Below the pieces are notes generated by a model. It saw only the letters and a list, made by a program, of their open reading frames with translations. It was not told where the DNA came from and ran no database searches. Positions 46,189-55,297 of a stretch of 64,000 nucleotides of DNA are shown here, in pieces; positions within the stretch are counted from its first letter, which is position 1, and every line of letters begins with the position of its first letter. The DNA lies in assembly GCF_001591965.1 (NCBI RefSeq), contig NZ_BCVX01000004.1:186001-250000 (forward strand), read 5' to 3'. The position numbers and the translations under genes are program-made. Origin of the DNA: Lysinibacillus odysseyi 34hs-1 = NBRC 100172 (GTDB lineage: Bacteria; Bacillota; Bacilli; Bacillales_A; Planococcaceae).

Positions 46189-46540
46189 TAGTAATTGTGA
46201 GGATAGAAGGTGTAATTATCTATAGAATTGATTGTAAACCCGGGGGAATACTATCCGGAGCAGGGAGAAAATAAAACGAATACACAGCATTTAAGGAAGA
46301 GCAGCAAAAGGCATTATTGCTATAAGTTGAATGTATGCTGTTCAGAATAGCTGAAGAAACTCTATTTGTGTTTGTCACACTATAAGTACTTAAGGAACAA
46401 AGGTTAAAACTGTTCGGCTGTGCCCCAGGTGAAACGTGCAGCTAGCGCAAATACGACAGGGGAAATTGATTTACTATCCAGAGAATTAAACCCCTAAAAA
46501 ATCCTCAAATTAAAATTATAAAAAATAATAAATATAACTG

Positions 46541-46568
46541 TTGCATTTTTAAACGATCGGTGTATAAT
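46541..46568 (+). promoter_or_regulatory. Promoter of the TetR-type gene
   Basis: TTGCAT, a 16-base spacer and a perfect TATAAT (46563-46568). The operator begins 11 bases downstream, over the expected start of transcription. Confidence 0.7.
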
Positions 46569-46578
46569 AATGACCAGA

Positions 46579-46601
46579 TGACCGGAATGTTATTTTGGTC
46601 A
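46579..46601 (+). promoter_or_regulatory. TetR operator, copy 1 (TGACC-N13-GGTCA)
   Basis: A 23-base inverted repeat with ends TGACC and GGTCA. The same arms, spacing and inner TATTT occur upstream of the yhgE-like gene at 47275. An additional TGACC half-site lies at 46571. Confidence 0.75.
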
Positions 46602-46650
46602 TTTTTAGATCGAGTTGAAAGAGAAAATGTTAGCAAAGGGATGACGTCTA

Positions 46651-47223
46651 ATGGACCGCAGGCAGGAAATTTTAGATGCAGCTACAAAATCCTTTTCGCT
46701 CTTTGGGTATAAGGCGACAACGATTGAGCAGGTGGCGAAGGTTGCGAATGTAGGGAAGGGAACGATCTACACATTTTTTGATAATAAGGAAGTACTGCTT
46801 CAGGAAGTAGTAGTTTCGTTAATTCGAGAAATGAAAGTAGCAATGGATATGGCTATCGATCCGTCTGTCAGCTTTATCGACAATGCACATATGGCACTGA
46901 TGAAGATGCTTCAATTTAGAGAAAAGCATGTGTTATTTGCCAAGCTAGTCGAAGAGGAGAAGGCTTTACGTACGCCGGCAGTAAAGGAAATGCTTCAGGT
47001 GATTGAAACTGAAATCATTTCGTACATTGCAGGATTTATACAAATCAGCATTGATAAGGGGCAGGTTAATGAATGTGATCCGCCGCTTGTAGCGTATTTG
47101 CTGTTGAAATCGTACTTGGCATTTGTAGTAGATTGGCAGCAGACACATGATGAGCCTCTAAATGAAGAAAAAATCTTAATGACTTTCAAACAAACGATCT
47201 TTAGTGGCTTAACTAAAAAGTAA
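46651..47223 (+). CDS. TetR-family regulator (YhgD-like)
   Basis: 190 residues with AAAGGGATGA before the ATG. The N-terminal helix-turn-helix reads RQEILDAATKSFSLFGYKAT, TIEQVAKVANVGKGTIYTFF and DNKEVLLQEVV. The C-terminal ligand-binding helices are variable. In Bacillus subtilis a TetR-type YhgD lies beside yhgE, the same arrangement as here. Matching operators before this gene and before yhgE imply autorepression and repression of its neighbour. Confidence 0.88.
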   Translation: MDRRQEILDAATKSFSLFGYKATTIEQVAKVANVGKGTIYTFFDNKEVLLQEVVVSLIREMKVAMDMAIDPSVSFIDNAHMALMKMLQFREKHVLFAKLVEEEKALRTPAVKEMLQVIETEIISYIAGFIQISIDKGQVNECDPPLVAYLLLKSYLAFVVDWQQTHDEPLNEEKILMTFKQTIFSGLTKK

Positions 47224-47228
47224 GACAA

Positions 47229-47262
47229 AATCATTGTTCTCTTTGGGAATGATTGGTTTTTT
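47229..47262 (+). terminator. Terminator after the TetR-type gene
   Basis: AATCATT pairs with AATGATT (extended by TTC/GGAA) and is followed by GGTTTTTT. It separates tetR from the yhgE promoter. Confidence 0.65.
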
Positions 47263-47274
47263 CTTGCAGCAAAG

Positions 47275-47297
47275 TGACCAAAAGACTATTTCGGTCA
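47275..47297 (+). promoter_or_regulatory. TetR operator, copy 2 (TGACC-N13-GGTCA)
   Basis: Same 23-base spacing as copy 1, sharing TGACC, AA, TATTT and GGTCA. It stands 32 bases before the yhgE-like start. Confidence 0.75.
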
Positions 47298-47328
47298 GTT
47301 AGTATTTTAAATTAAAAGGTGGAATAGC

Positions 47329-49521
47329 ATGTTTAAGTCAGAATGGCGAAAAGTATTAACAACGCGAAAAATGATTATTTCAATTGTTGCTGTGTTGTTC
47401 ATTCCGGTGCTATACAGCGGGATGTTTTTATGGGCCTTTTGGGATCCGTATGACCACTTAAGTAGTCTTCCTGTAGCCGTTGTGAATGATGACAAGGGAA
47501 CGACCTATGAAGGGGAAAAAATGGAGCTTGGTGATGAGCTCACAAAAAAACTGATAGATAGTGAACAGTTTAAGTTTGAAGAAGTATCAAGTGATACGGC
47601 AGATAAACAGCTTAAGGATTTAGATTATTATATGATTATTCGCATTCCTGAAAACTTTTCGGAGCATGCGACAACTCTATTAGATGAAACACCATCTAAG
47701 CTTGTTATTGATTATATTCCAAACGAAGGCTATAACTTCCTTGGTGCCCAAATCGGTGAAACAGCGTTAGACCGCATTAAGGCAGAAGTGAATGGACAGG
47801 TTTCAAAAACATATGCAGAGCAGCTCTTTGCATCGATCACAAAATTAGGTGACGGCTTTACTGAGGCAGCAAACGGTGCCGGTGAGCTGGATGCCGGAGC
47901 GAAAAAGGTTGTAGACGGTGCTGAAGATCTAGAAGGTTATTTAGAGCAGTTAGCATCCAGCACGGTCGAATTGTCTGATGGTACAGACAAGCTGGCGACA
48001 GGTGCTAAAAAAGCCGCATCTGGTGCGACTGATTTAGCAAAAGGTATCGGCACAATTGAAGATGGCAGTAAACAGCTGGCAGCAGGTGCAGGTCAAGCGG
48101 CAACTGGTGCAAATGATTTAGCAAAAGGGATTACAAGCTATACAGAAGGTGCTGCACAAGTAGCAGCCGGTCAAGCAACATTAGTGGAAAAACAACAGGC
48201 ATTAGCTGCCGGGATTTCCAATGTAGCAAGCGGCAGTGCAAGCTTACAAGCAGGAGCTAATCAATTAAACAACAGTGCAGCAGGTTTACATCAAGGAATT
48301 AGCGCACTATCACAACAAATGCAAGGCGTGCTAGCAAGCTTGCCGGAAGAGCAGGCACAGGCACTGCAAGCAACATTAAATCAATTAAACGAAGGCAGTG
48401 AGCAGTTAGCCGGCGGTGTATCGCAGCTAGCCTCCAGCGCTGGGCAATTACAGCAAGGAGCGGCTCAATTACAAGACGGCAGCACACAAATCGCTGCTGG
48501 TCAACAACAGGTAGCAGCTGGTGCCAATAAACTGGTTGCAAACTCTGATGCCCTCGTAAAAGGCGCAGCGAGCCTGCAAGCAGGGAATGCTACATTAGCA
48601 AGCAAACTGTCTGAGCTGGCAAATGGTGCTGGAACAGCAAAAGCAGGAGCCAATGAATTAGCATCAGGCTTAAATACATTAGTTCAAGGCAGTACAACTT
48701 TAAATGATGGTACATCTTTACTTGCAGAAAAATCAGGTGAACTGGCAGAAGGTTCATCTACACTGGCTAAAGGTACAAAAGGGCTGGCAGACGGCACAAC
48801 AACATTAGCAGGTAAGCTGTCAGAAGCCAGCGACGAAGTAAACATCCAGCCAAACGATAAAAATTATGACATGGTAGCTCAACCAGTGAAGGTTGAAAAA
48901 GAAGCGATTAACAAAGTACCGAACTACGGTACAGGCTTTGCACCATACTTTATTTCATTAGGTTTATTCGTAGGGGCATTGTTGATTTCCATCGTGTTCC
49001 CACTTGTTGAACCAGCTACTCGCCCAACAAGCGCAAGAGCATGGTTCTTCAGTAAAGTATCAATTTTAGCTGCAGTAGGGATTATTCAATCGCTTATTTC
49101 TGTAGCGGTAGTAGTAGGAATTTTAGGGCTTGAACCGGAAAACTTGCTGATGTTTACATTAACAGCTATCCTAACAAGCTTTACATTCTTGGCGATTATT
49201 CAAATGCTTGTTTCGATCTTTGGGGATCCAGGACGATTTATCGCGATTTTAACGTTAATTATTCAATTAACAACAAGTGCAGGTACATTCCCTCTAGAGT
49301 TAGTACCGGATCCATTAAAATCGTTCAATCCGTTCTTCCCGATGACATACTCTGTTCAAGCGTTTAAAGCAACAATTTCTACAGGGGATATGGCATTCCT
49401 TGGCTTCAACAACTCAGTTCTTGCAGGCTTTATGATTGTATTCCTAATCATTACATTCGGCTACTTTGCATTAGTGTTCAAAAAACGCTATTCAAATGAA
49501 GCAGCAACACCAGAAGCGTAA
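47329..49521 (+). CDS. yhgE: YhgE/Pip-family membrane protein
   Basis: 730 residues with AAAGGTGG upstream. One N-terminal membrane segment (about 17-37) is followed by the ABC-2-like ectodomain (LPVAVVNDDKGTTYEGEKME). A long region of about 350 residues repeats L-A-x-G-A and L-x-x-G units, and five or so membrane segments lie near the C-terminus (from about 540). YhgE is the homologue of the lactococcal phage infection protein Pip; relatives also help type VII-type or peptide export, and the native role is unsettled. It is controlled by the adjacent TetR through the shared operator. Confidence 0.93.
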   Translation: MFKSEWRKVLTTRKMIISIVAVLFIPVLYSGMFLWAFWDPYDHLSSLPVAVVNDDKGTTYEGEKMELGDELTKKLIDSEQFKFEEVSSDTADKQLKDLDYYMIIRIPENFSEHATTLLDETPSKLVIDYIPNEGYNFLGAQIGETALDRIKAEVNGQVSKTYAEQLFASITKLGDGFTEAANGAGELDAGAKKVVDGAEDLEGYLEQLASSTVELSDGTDKLATGAKKAASGATDLAKGIGTIEDGSKQLAAGAGQAATGANDLAKGITSYTEGAAQVAAGQATLVEKQQALAAGISNVASGSASLQAGANQLNNSAAGLHQGISALSQQMQGVLASLPEEQAQALQATLNQLNEGSEQLAGGVSQLASSAGQLQQGAAQLQDGSTQIAAGQQQVAAGANKLVANSDALVKGAASLQAGNATLASKLSELANGAGTAKAGANELASGLNTLVQGSTTLNDGTSLLAEKSGELAEGSSTLAKGTKGLADGTTTLAGKLSEASDEVNIQPNDKNYDMVAQPVKVEKEAINKVPNYGTGFAPYFISLGLFVGALLISIVFPLVEPATRPTSARAWFFSKVSILAAVGIIQSLISVAVVVGILGLEPENLLMFTLTAILTSFTFLAIIQMLVSIFGDPGRFIAILTLIIQLTTSAGTFPLELVPDPLKSFNPFFPMTYSVQAFKATISTGDMAFLGFNNSVLAGFMIVFLIITFGYFALVFKKRYSNEAATPEA

Positions 49522-49546
49522 AAAGAACGTGCCTTTTAGGTAAGTA

Positions 49547-49582
49547 AAAACCAGCTACATCACATGTAGCTGGTTTTTTTTT
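49547..49582 (+). terminator. Terminator of the yhgE-like gene
   Basis: AAAACCAGCTACAT pairs perfectly with ATGTAGCTGGTTTT around CAC, followed by T residues. Confidence 0.95.
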
Positions 49583-49604
49583 GTGTGTATAAAAGTAGAA
49601 ATCA

Positions 49605-49642
49605 AAAACCATCCGGCACCGGTTAATGACCGGTGCCGGATG
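49605..49642 (-). terminator. Terminator of tcyP
   Basis: CATCCGGCACCGGT pairs perfectly with ACCGGTGCCGGATG. On the minus strand it is followed by GTTTTTGAT. Confidence 0.9.
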
Positions 49643-49670
49643 GCTGCTTCGTGTTAGCTGATGAGAATTA

Positions 49671-51065
49671 TTATGCTTCGGCTACTTCATCCAAGCCGTG
49701 TTTATCGTTGTATGTTTTTTCATCAAGCTCACCCGTAACTTTCGCTGTCAAAACACCTGATACCATACTTCCGTTGACATTTAATGCTGTACGTCCCATA
49801 TCGATAAGAGGCTCGACAGAAATCAATAAACCAACAATGGCTACAGGCAAGTTCAATACAGAAAGAACGATTAAAGAAGCGAATGTCGCACCGCCGCCCA
49901 CGCCGGCAACACCAAATGAGCTGATCATGACGACTAATACGACAGTTAAAATAAAGCTGATGCTAAATGGATCAATTCCGGCAGCCGGTGCTACCATTAT
50001 CGCCAGCATTGCCGGGTAAATCCCTGCACAACCGTTTTGCCCAATACTTAAGCTAAATGGACCAACAAAGTTTGCTACCCCTTCAGAAACTCCATACCCA
50101 TTTGTTTGAGTCTTGATATTAAGCGGCAGTGTACCTGCGCTTGAACGGGATGTAAAGGCGAATGTTAAAGTAGGTAATCCCTTTTTCACAAATGTGACCG
50201 GACTTAATTTTGCGAGACTAATCATAATCAGGTGGATTAAGAACATCGCAATAAGCGCTACATAAGAAGCAACGACAAATTTACCTAAATTCCAGATAGC
50301 TTCATAATCACTTGTAGCTGCAACCTTTGTCATTAGAGCTAAAACCCCATAAGGAGTGATACGTAATACTAATGTGACAATACGCATTGTGATGGCATAT
50401 AACGTATCGACAATTTTAGCGAACAGCTCAGCTTGCTCAGGCTGTTTTCGTCTGATGCCCAAATAGGCTATTCCGATAAAGGATGCGAAGATTACCACAG
50501 CGATTGTGGAAGTAGTACGGGATCCTGTTAAATCAGCAAATGGGTTAGATGGAAGGAACGATAGAATTTGATCTGGAATCGTCATATCCTGAACAGTTGC
50601 GACCCGCTCTACTAATTCCTCATTACGGGCATTTTCAGCATCGCCCGCTTGTAATTCAATTCCATCCAAACCAAAGCCAAGTGCCGCTCCAATCCCGATA
50701 AATGCGGCAATACCTGTTGTCACAAGTAAAATCCCGATTCCTAAGAAACTGATTTTCCCTAGGTTTTTCGTAAGGTTTACCTTTGTAAAGGCGCCGACAA
50801 TAGAGATAAATACTAATGGCATAACAACCATTTGCAATAGCTTCACATAACCTGAACCGACAATATCAAACCATTGAATCGTCTTTGTTGTGACGTCAGA
50901 TGCTGTACCATACAGCAGGTGAATAATAATACCAAATACAATCCCTATCCCGAGACCCGCAAATACACGCGTTGAGAATTTCACGTGTTTCTTCTGCATC
51001 ATGTATAATCCGAAAATCAATGCGAGAAGAATAACAATATTTACGATAATAAGTAACGTATCCAC
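49671..51065 (-). CDS. tcyP: L-cystine sodium/proton symporter
   Basis: 464 residues with GAAGGAGG before the ATG. It is a dicarboxylate/amino-acid:cation symporter fold with eight membrane segments plus re-entrant loops: FTSRSSAGTLPLNIKTQ, the loop NFVGPFSLSIGQNGCAGIYP and GVAGVGGGATFASLIVLSVL. Length and sequence style match Bacillus TcyP (about 463 residues), which imports L-cystine. Upstream on the minus strand a TATTATAGT-like -10 lies near 51140. CymR control is known for B. subtilis tcyP, but I could not confirm a site here. Confidence 0.92.
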   Translation of the reverse strand: MDTLLIIVNIVILLALIFGLYMMQKKHVKFSTRVFAGLGIGIVFGIIIHLLYGTASDVTTKTIQWFDIVGSGYVKLLQMVVMPLVFISIVGAFTKVNLTKNLGKISFLGIGILLVTTGIAAFIGIGAALGFGLDGIELQAGDAENARNEELVERVATVQDMTIPDQILSFLPSNPFADLTGSRTTSTIAVVIFASFIGIAYLGIRRKQPEQAELFAKIVDTLYAITMRIVTLVLRITPYGVLALMTKVAATSDYEAIWNLGKFVVASYVALIAMFLIHLIMISLAKLSPVTFVKKGLPTLTFAFTSRSSAGTLPLNIKTQTNGYGVSEGVANFVGPFSLSIGQNGCAGIYPAMLAIMVAPAAGIDPFSISFILTVVLVVMISSFGVAGVGGGATFASLIVLSVLNLPVAIVGLLISVEPLIDMGRTALNVNGSMVSGVLTAKVTGELDEKTYNDKHGLDEVAEA

Positions 51066-51510
51066 AATGGATCCTCCTTCAATTCAATAGTGCAAAACTG
51101 ATTGATTGCAACTAAAATCTTATTGTTTTCACACAATAACACTATAATACAATAAATCTAATAGACAAACTAGGTTTTTTGCTTGGGAATCCGTTTTTTT
51201 ATCATGAATGAATAAATTGGGGCAATGAAAAAAACTTTACATCCTGAAATAACCGCGATGAACCTGCTGCCACTTTATAGCAGTAAGAGACGCCATAAAC
51301 AAAAACATCGGACATATAGTTTTATGTTGTAGGTAATACACTCTTTATATTCCCCATAAACGTAAGGACAATCCATTGAACGACCAAAAATTCGGCATCC
51401 TGTACTTTGGGCAGCATAAGAAAGCCGGGATTGCTAAAATAGGTCCAGTCGCATAAAATCACAGATGGAACCTTTTAAAAATAGAGCTTATTTAAAGGAG
51501 GAAGACAGGA
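51066..51510. other. Divergent intergenic region
   Basis: About 445 bases between tcyP and the lipoprotein gene. Promoters for both are expected. I see no S-box, T-box or gene. Confidence 0.5.
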
Positions 51511-51990
51511 ATGAAGAAGTATTGGCTATTCCTTCTTATTGTATTATTGGTTGGCTGCAGCGGCGCCGAAAAAGATGCCCCGTTATTCACAAAAGAGCAG
51601 GCTGTTCCTTTTGAAATTGTGAAATATGAGGAGAAAATTGCGCCTGTTTATGAACAGCTTGTCCCGCATATAGCCTATGCAGAAACGGCAAACCAGCTGG
51701 AAGCATTAAAAGGACGGTTTGATATAGAGGAACTTTCGATGGATATGGATCAATATTTCGCTGTCTTTATCGTTACGTATTCAGACAGCTGCGGCATAGC
51801 GGTGGACGGGGTTTACAATAATGGCGGCCTGCTGTCGGTTCAGTTACTGACTGCAAGCGGGAAAGCCTGCGATGAAAAGGCGGTGCCGCATACGTTTGTG
51901 CTTCAGGTAGAAAAGGGGGATTATCAAAAGGTACAGCTGTTTAACGGCGATGTGATTAAATCCTCGATGGATGTGGAGCAGACTTCATAG
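51511..51990 (+). CDS. Small lipoprotein of unknown function
   Basis: 159 residues with AAAGGAGG before the ATG. A short signal ends in LVGC with the lipidated Cys at 16. The mature domain is compact and mixed (DMDQYFAVFIVTYSDSCGIA, LQVEKGDYQKVQLFNGDV) with a Cys pair that may form a disulfide. It should be tethered to the outer face of the membrane. No family is recognised; it is a single gene between terminators. Confidence 0.75.
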   Translation: MKKYWLFLLIVLLVGCSGAEKDAPLFTKEQAVPFEIVKYEEKIAPVYEQLVPHIAYAETANQLEALKGRFDIEELSMDMDQYFAVFIVTYSDSCGIAVDGVYNNGGLLSVQLLTASGKACDEKAVPHTFVLQVEKGDYQKVQLFNGDVIKSSMDVEQTS

Positions 51991-51997
51991 AGAAAAG

Positions 51998-52021
51998 ATC
52001 CCTTATTTTAAAAATAGGGAT
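51998..52021. terminator. Terminator of the lipoprotein gene
   Basis: ATCCCT pairs with AGGGAT, extended by A/T pairs, eight bases after the stop. Confidence 0.65.
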
Positions 52022-52027
52022 GGCATA

Positions 52028-52063
52028 AGGCACTGACTGTCTCCAAAGTGACAGCCAGTGCCT
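52028..52063. terminator. Terminator of the catabolic operon
   Basis: AGGCACTG..TGTC pairs with GACA..CAGTGCCT. It lies 48 bases past the acyl-CoA ligase stop on the minus strand and between converging genes. Confidence 0.7.
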
Positions 52064-52110
52064 ATTCTATTGTAAATAGTAAAAGATCTTATCATTATAA
52101 ATAGTGAAAG

Positions 52111-53724
52111 CTATTTTGCCTGTTCGGTATCTTTGCGAAGCAAGCGACGTAATAATTTTCCGGAATTGGTTTTAGGGATGGCATCAATGAACTCCACTTC
52201 ACGAGGATATTTATAAGCGGACATTCTTTCTTTTGCCCATGTAATTATTTCGTCTTCCGTCGCTGTACAGCCATCTTTTAATACGATAAATGCTTTTACG
52301 GATTCACCGCGAACGGCATCGGGTATCCCAATGACAGCTACTTCACTGACCTTCTCATTCTTTGCTAACATTTTTTCAACTTCCTCAGGGTACACACTGT
52401 AGCCTGAACATTTGATCATTTCTTTTGCACGCCCCAAGAAGTATAAAAAGCCATCTTCATCAATAGTGCCGATATCACCTGTTAAAAAGAAACCTTTATA
52501 AAATGATTTTCTCGTTTCTTCCTCTTTTCCTTTATATCCTTTAAAGACACTTGGACCTTTTACTAAAATCATCCCTTGGGTATTTGGTGGTAACTCCTCG
52601 TCATAATTATCAAGATTGACAATTTTTAATACAGTGCCTTCAGGGGGTTTCCCATTAGCGCCATATTTGATTTGATCAGGCGGCGTCATAGCATTACCGG
52701 TGTGTGTTTCACTCATTCCATAAGCAAATTCCATTAAAGGGATGCCTGTGAATGATTCCCAATTATCAGAAATTTCCTTTGTTAGCTGGATACCAAAGCT
52801 TGTGATGATGTTGAGTACTAATGAAGAGAAGTCGGTGTCTTTTATTTTTTCTTCATTCATCATCTGAATATTCATCGGTGTAGTTGTATATAGAATAGTT
52901 GCTTTATATTTCTCCACCGCCTGCAAATACCCTACAGGATGAAAGCGGGAAAGTAAGATGATTGTGGAACCGGTAATGAATGGACTCATCATTCCGACTA
53001 ATTTTCCTGCGATGTGGAAGATGGGCATGATACTTACTACTTTATCTTCTTCACGGTAGCTGAAATTTTTGGCTACAGCAGCTGCCTGGTATTCAGAATT
53101 TTTAAAGGTCAGCATCGCTCCTTTTGGTGCACCGGTTGTTCCGGAAGTATAAACAATCAGGCCAACATCCTCTGACATATCAACCGCAGCAGGACGAACA
53201 TCTGTAGCAAATGCCTTATTATTTATAATCTCATTCCATGCCGATGTATCATTAAATGAAGTGTGGTCAATTTTTTCAGGGAAATCAGGGTATGGTTCAG
53301 ACGGTAAATAATCGGCATAGTTAATTAATATTTTATGTTTTACGTTTGTTTCATCCTCGATTTTCTGGAAAATCGGATATAAATCAGGAGAAGTAATAAT
53401 AACCTTCGCTTCTAGATCATTTAACTGATAATGTAATTCCCATTCTTTGAACATGGGGTTGCAGGGGCCCACTATAGCCCCAATTCTTTGGGCTGCATAA
53501 AAGGAAATAATATATTGCGGTGAGTTTTGTAAATAGAGCGCTATAGTATCGCCTTTTTGGATATTGATACTTTGCAGATAATTTGCGAGCTTATTAATAT
53601 CATCATTTAATTTACTATATGAAATTTCATAACCATAAAAGTTGATTGCCGTTTTTGCGGGATGTAAAAGAGCGTACTCTGCAATATATTGATCGATAGG
53701 TTTATTTTTTAATAGTTCTAACAC
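52111..53724 (-). CDS. Acyl-CoA synthetase (AMP-forming)
   Basis: 537 residues from GTG at 53724 (GTGAGG seven bases upstream). It is an ANL-superfamily ligase: P-loop-like LIVYTSGTTGAPKGAML, YGMSETHTGN, TGDIGTIDEDGFLYF, the hinge GRAKEMIKCSGYSVYPEEVE and the acylation Lys in PKTNSGKLLRRLLR. It activates a carboxylic acid to the CoA thioester with ATP. It is the last gene of the LacI-controlled leftward operon, so it probably primes the acid made by the aldehyde dehydrogenase for beta-oxidation-type breakdown. Chain length is not readable. Confidence 0.93.
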   Translation of the reverse strand: MLELLKNKPIDQYIAEYALLHPAKTAINFYGYEISYSKLNDDINKLANYLQSINIQKGDTIALYLQNSPQYIISFYAAQRIGAIVGPCNPMFKEWELHYQLNDLEAKVIITSPDLYPIFQKIEDETNVKHKILINYADYLPSEPYPDFPEKIDHTSFNDTSAWNEIINNKAFATDVRPAAVDMSEDVGLIVYTSGTTGAPKGAMLTFKNSEYQAAAVAKNFSYREEDKVVSIMPIFHIAGKLVGMMSPFITGSTIILLSRFHPVGYLQAVEKYKATILYTTTPMNIQMMNEEKIKDTDFSSLVLNIITSFGIQLTKEISDNWESFTGIPLMEFAYGMSETHTGNAMTPPDQIKYGANGKPPEGTVLKIVNLDNYDEELPPNTQGMILVKGPSVFKGYKGKEEETRKSFYKGFFLTGDIGTIDEDGFLYFLGRAKEMIKCSGYSVYPEEVEKMLAKNEKVSEVAVIGIPDAVRGESVKAFIVLKDGCTATEDEIITWAKERMSAYKYPREVEFIDAIPKTNSGKLLRRLLRKDTEQAK

Positions 53725-53733
53725 ACGGGTTCC

Positions 53734-54513
53734 TCACTTTCCGGTAAATTTAGGCTCTCTTTTTTCAACAAATGCCTGAATACCTTCTTTATGATCCTCT
53801 GAATGATAGGAAGCAAATGTTGATAATGTTTGTAGTTTAAAGGCTTGTTCATAATCCAGCCCTGCGGAAGCATGCATCGCCTTTTTCATCAGGCCGATTG
53901 ATCTCGTGGCACTTAAAGCTAGTCTTTCCGCTAGCTGCTTGACCTTATTTTCAAGCTCATCGGTAGTAGTTACCTCATAAAGCAAACCTAATTGCATAGC
54001 TGTCTGCGCATCAAACATTTCTCCTAAATATAAATATTTTGCTGCCCGGTGGTACCCGATCCGTTGCTGTAATAGGTAAGTACCTGAGGCTAATCCACGC
54101 AATACGAATGGAAGCCCAAATTTCGCTTCTTCACTGGAAATAATAAAGTCGGCTGCTAAAGCAATTTCAAATCCGGCACCTAACGCATATTTATGAACGG
54201 CTACGATAATTGGTTTTTCCAGTTCTTTCATTGCGAACACAATTTGCGGGTAGCCTTCATAGTATTCTTTTACTTTATCGCTTGGATTTGGATGAGCTTC
54301 TGTTCCCATATCGACAAGATCGTCTCCTGCACAATAGGCGCGTCCGTTTCCTTTTATAATGACTACACGGACCGCGTCGTCTTTTCCGGCATCCTTTAAC
54401 GCTTCAATGATGGAAGCAATCATATCGTTATCTAATGCATTGAGCGCTTCAGGACGGTTCAATGTGATTTCTGCCATGTTATTCTGTTTTGAATAATTAA
54501 CTTTCGTGTTCAT
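53734..54513 (-). CDS. Crotonase-family protein lacking both catalytic glutamates
   Basis: 259 residues with GGTGGGG before the ATG; it overlaps the thioesterase gene by four bases. Oxyanion-hole segments are kept (AYCAGDDLVDMG and ALGAGFEIALAADF). However, the usual P-E of the first catalytic Glu is P-F (GLPFVLRGLASG), and the second Glu position is Lys (AAKYLYLGE). Classical hydration is therefore unlikely. Other crotonase reactions such as isomerisation, thioester hydrolysis or decarboxylation remain possible. The C-terminal VEKREPKFTGK tail is typical of the family. Confidence 0.85.
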   Translation of the reverse strand: MNTKVNYSKQNNMAEITLNRPEALNALDNDMIASIIEALKDAGKDDAVRVVIIKGNGRAYCAGDDLVDMGTEAHPNPSDKVKEYYEGYPQIVFAMKELEKPIIVAVHKYALGAGFEIALAADFIISSEEAKFGLPFVLRGLASGTYLLQQRIGYHRAAKYLYLGEMFDAQTAMQLGLLYEVTTTDELENKVKQLAERLALSATRSIGLMKKAMHASAGLDYEQAFKLQTLSTFASYHSEDHKEGIQAFVEKREPKFTGK

Positions 54514-54914
54514 TGCCCCACCTCCTCATAAAGGTGATTTTCTAAAACAGATTTAATTGAAGGAGGGATAGGCTCGCTTTTTTGTTCTTGGGTATTGAAA
54601 TTCACATAGATGGTAGAAGCGGTAATGCATTTCGTGTTGCCTTGCCAAATTTCTTCATAAAGTTCCAGACTGGCGTTGCCGATTCGCTTGATCCAGCATT
54701 TAATCAGCGCATCTTTCCCAAAGTAAATTTGGGCTTTATACTCTACACAGCTTTTTACAATGACCATACGCCAATTTTCAAAATCATCCTCAGGATTAAA
54801 AATTTTAAATAGTTCATTTCTTCCGGCCTCTAGCCAAACCGGTATTGTCGTGTTGTTAATATGACCGACACCATCTGTTTCTGAAACCCGTGGCTGTATA
54901 ATCGTTTCAAACAT
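54510..54914 (-). CDS. 4-hydroxybenzoyl-CoA-type thioesterase
   Basis: 134 residues from the ATG at 54914 (AAAGGA ten bases upstream), which gives the usual family start MFETIIQPRVSETDGVGHIN. The catalytic Asp sits in SETDGVGHIN. The single hot-dog domain should act as a tetramer on acyl-CoA. In this operon it may release CoA or edit stalled intermediates. Confidence 0.88.
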   Translation of the reverse strand: MFETIIQPRVSETDGVGHINNTTIPVWLEAGRNELFKIFNPEDDFENWRMVIVKSCVEYKAQIYFGKDALIKCWIKRIGNASLELYEEIWQGNTKCITASTIYVNFNTQEQKSEPIPPSIKSVLENHLYEEVGQ

Positions 54915-54928
54915 CGTATACACGTCCT

Positions 54929-55297
54929 TTAATGAATTAATTGTTTAAACATTACTGTCCATCTGCCATCAGCTACTTTTACTTGTTCCGCAAATAATTG
55001 AATACCTATTTGATAAACTTTCTTTTGTTCTTTCAATAGTTGGACCTCATAGTGACAATATAAGGTTTGGCCAACTTGAACGGGATGCAGGAATGTCCAT
55101 TCTTGGCCTAGTGCAGCTATAAGGTATTTTTCCAAATTCAAGCTTCGATTTAACAGTCCAGTAGTCAGCATAATGAGTAGGCGTTTATCGATATTATCAT
55201 GGGCCCATTCACTATCTGCTAATTGGGAAAATAGCCGGCAATCCGTTTCAAAAACCGTACGCCCGATAGAGCCTGGCGGGTGAATATATAGTGTCAT
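54929..55297 (-). CDS. MaoC-like hot-dog protein A
   Basis: 122 residues from the ATG at 55297, which overlaps the preceding stop as ATGA and has GAGGG six bases upstream. The pattern LLNRSLNLEKYLIAALGQEW then FLHPVQVGQTLYCHYEV fits a MaoC-type hot-dog fold. The D-x4-H hydratase signature is not evident. It probably forms a heterodimer with the adjacent hot-dog gene product. Role inferred from fold only. Confidence 0.6.
   Translation of the reverse strand: MTLYIHPPGSIGRTVFETDCRLFSQLADSEWAHDNIDKRLLIMLTTGLLNRSLNLEKYLIAALGQEWTFLHPVQVGQTLYCHYEVQLLKEQKKVYQIGIQLFAEQVKVADGRWTVMFKQLIH

Larger units (their letters stand above)
46138..46650. other. Intergenic region before the TetR gene
   Basis: Contains the operon terminator, and at its right end the tetR promoter and operator. 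The middle (46200-46530) shows no gene. Confidence 0.5.

Noticed and set aside
47900-48840. Repetitive Gly/Ala-rich stretch as a separate repeat element
   Set aside because: The repetition is at protein level within YhgE and is a normal feature of that family.
51066-51510. S-box or T-box leader for tcyP
   Set aside because: No conserved core or terminator-antiterminator pair was seen upstream on the minus strand.
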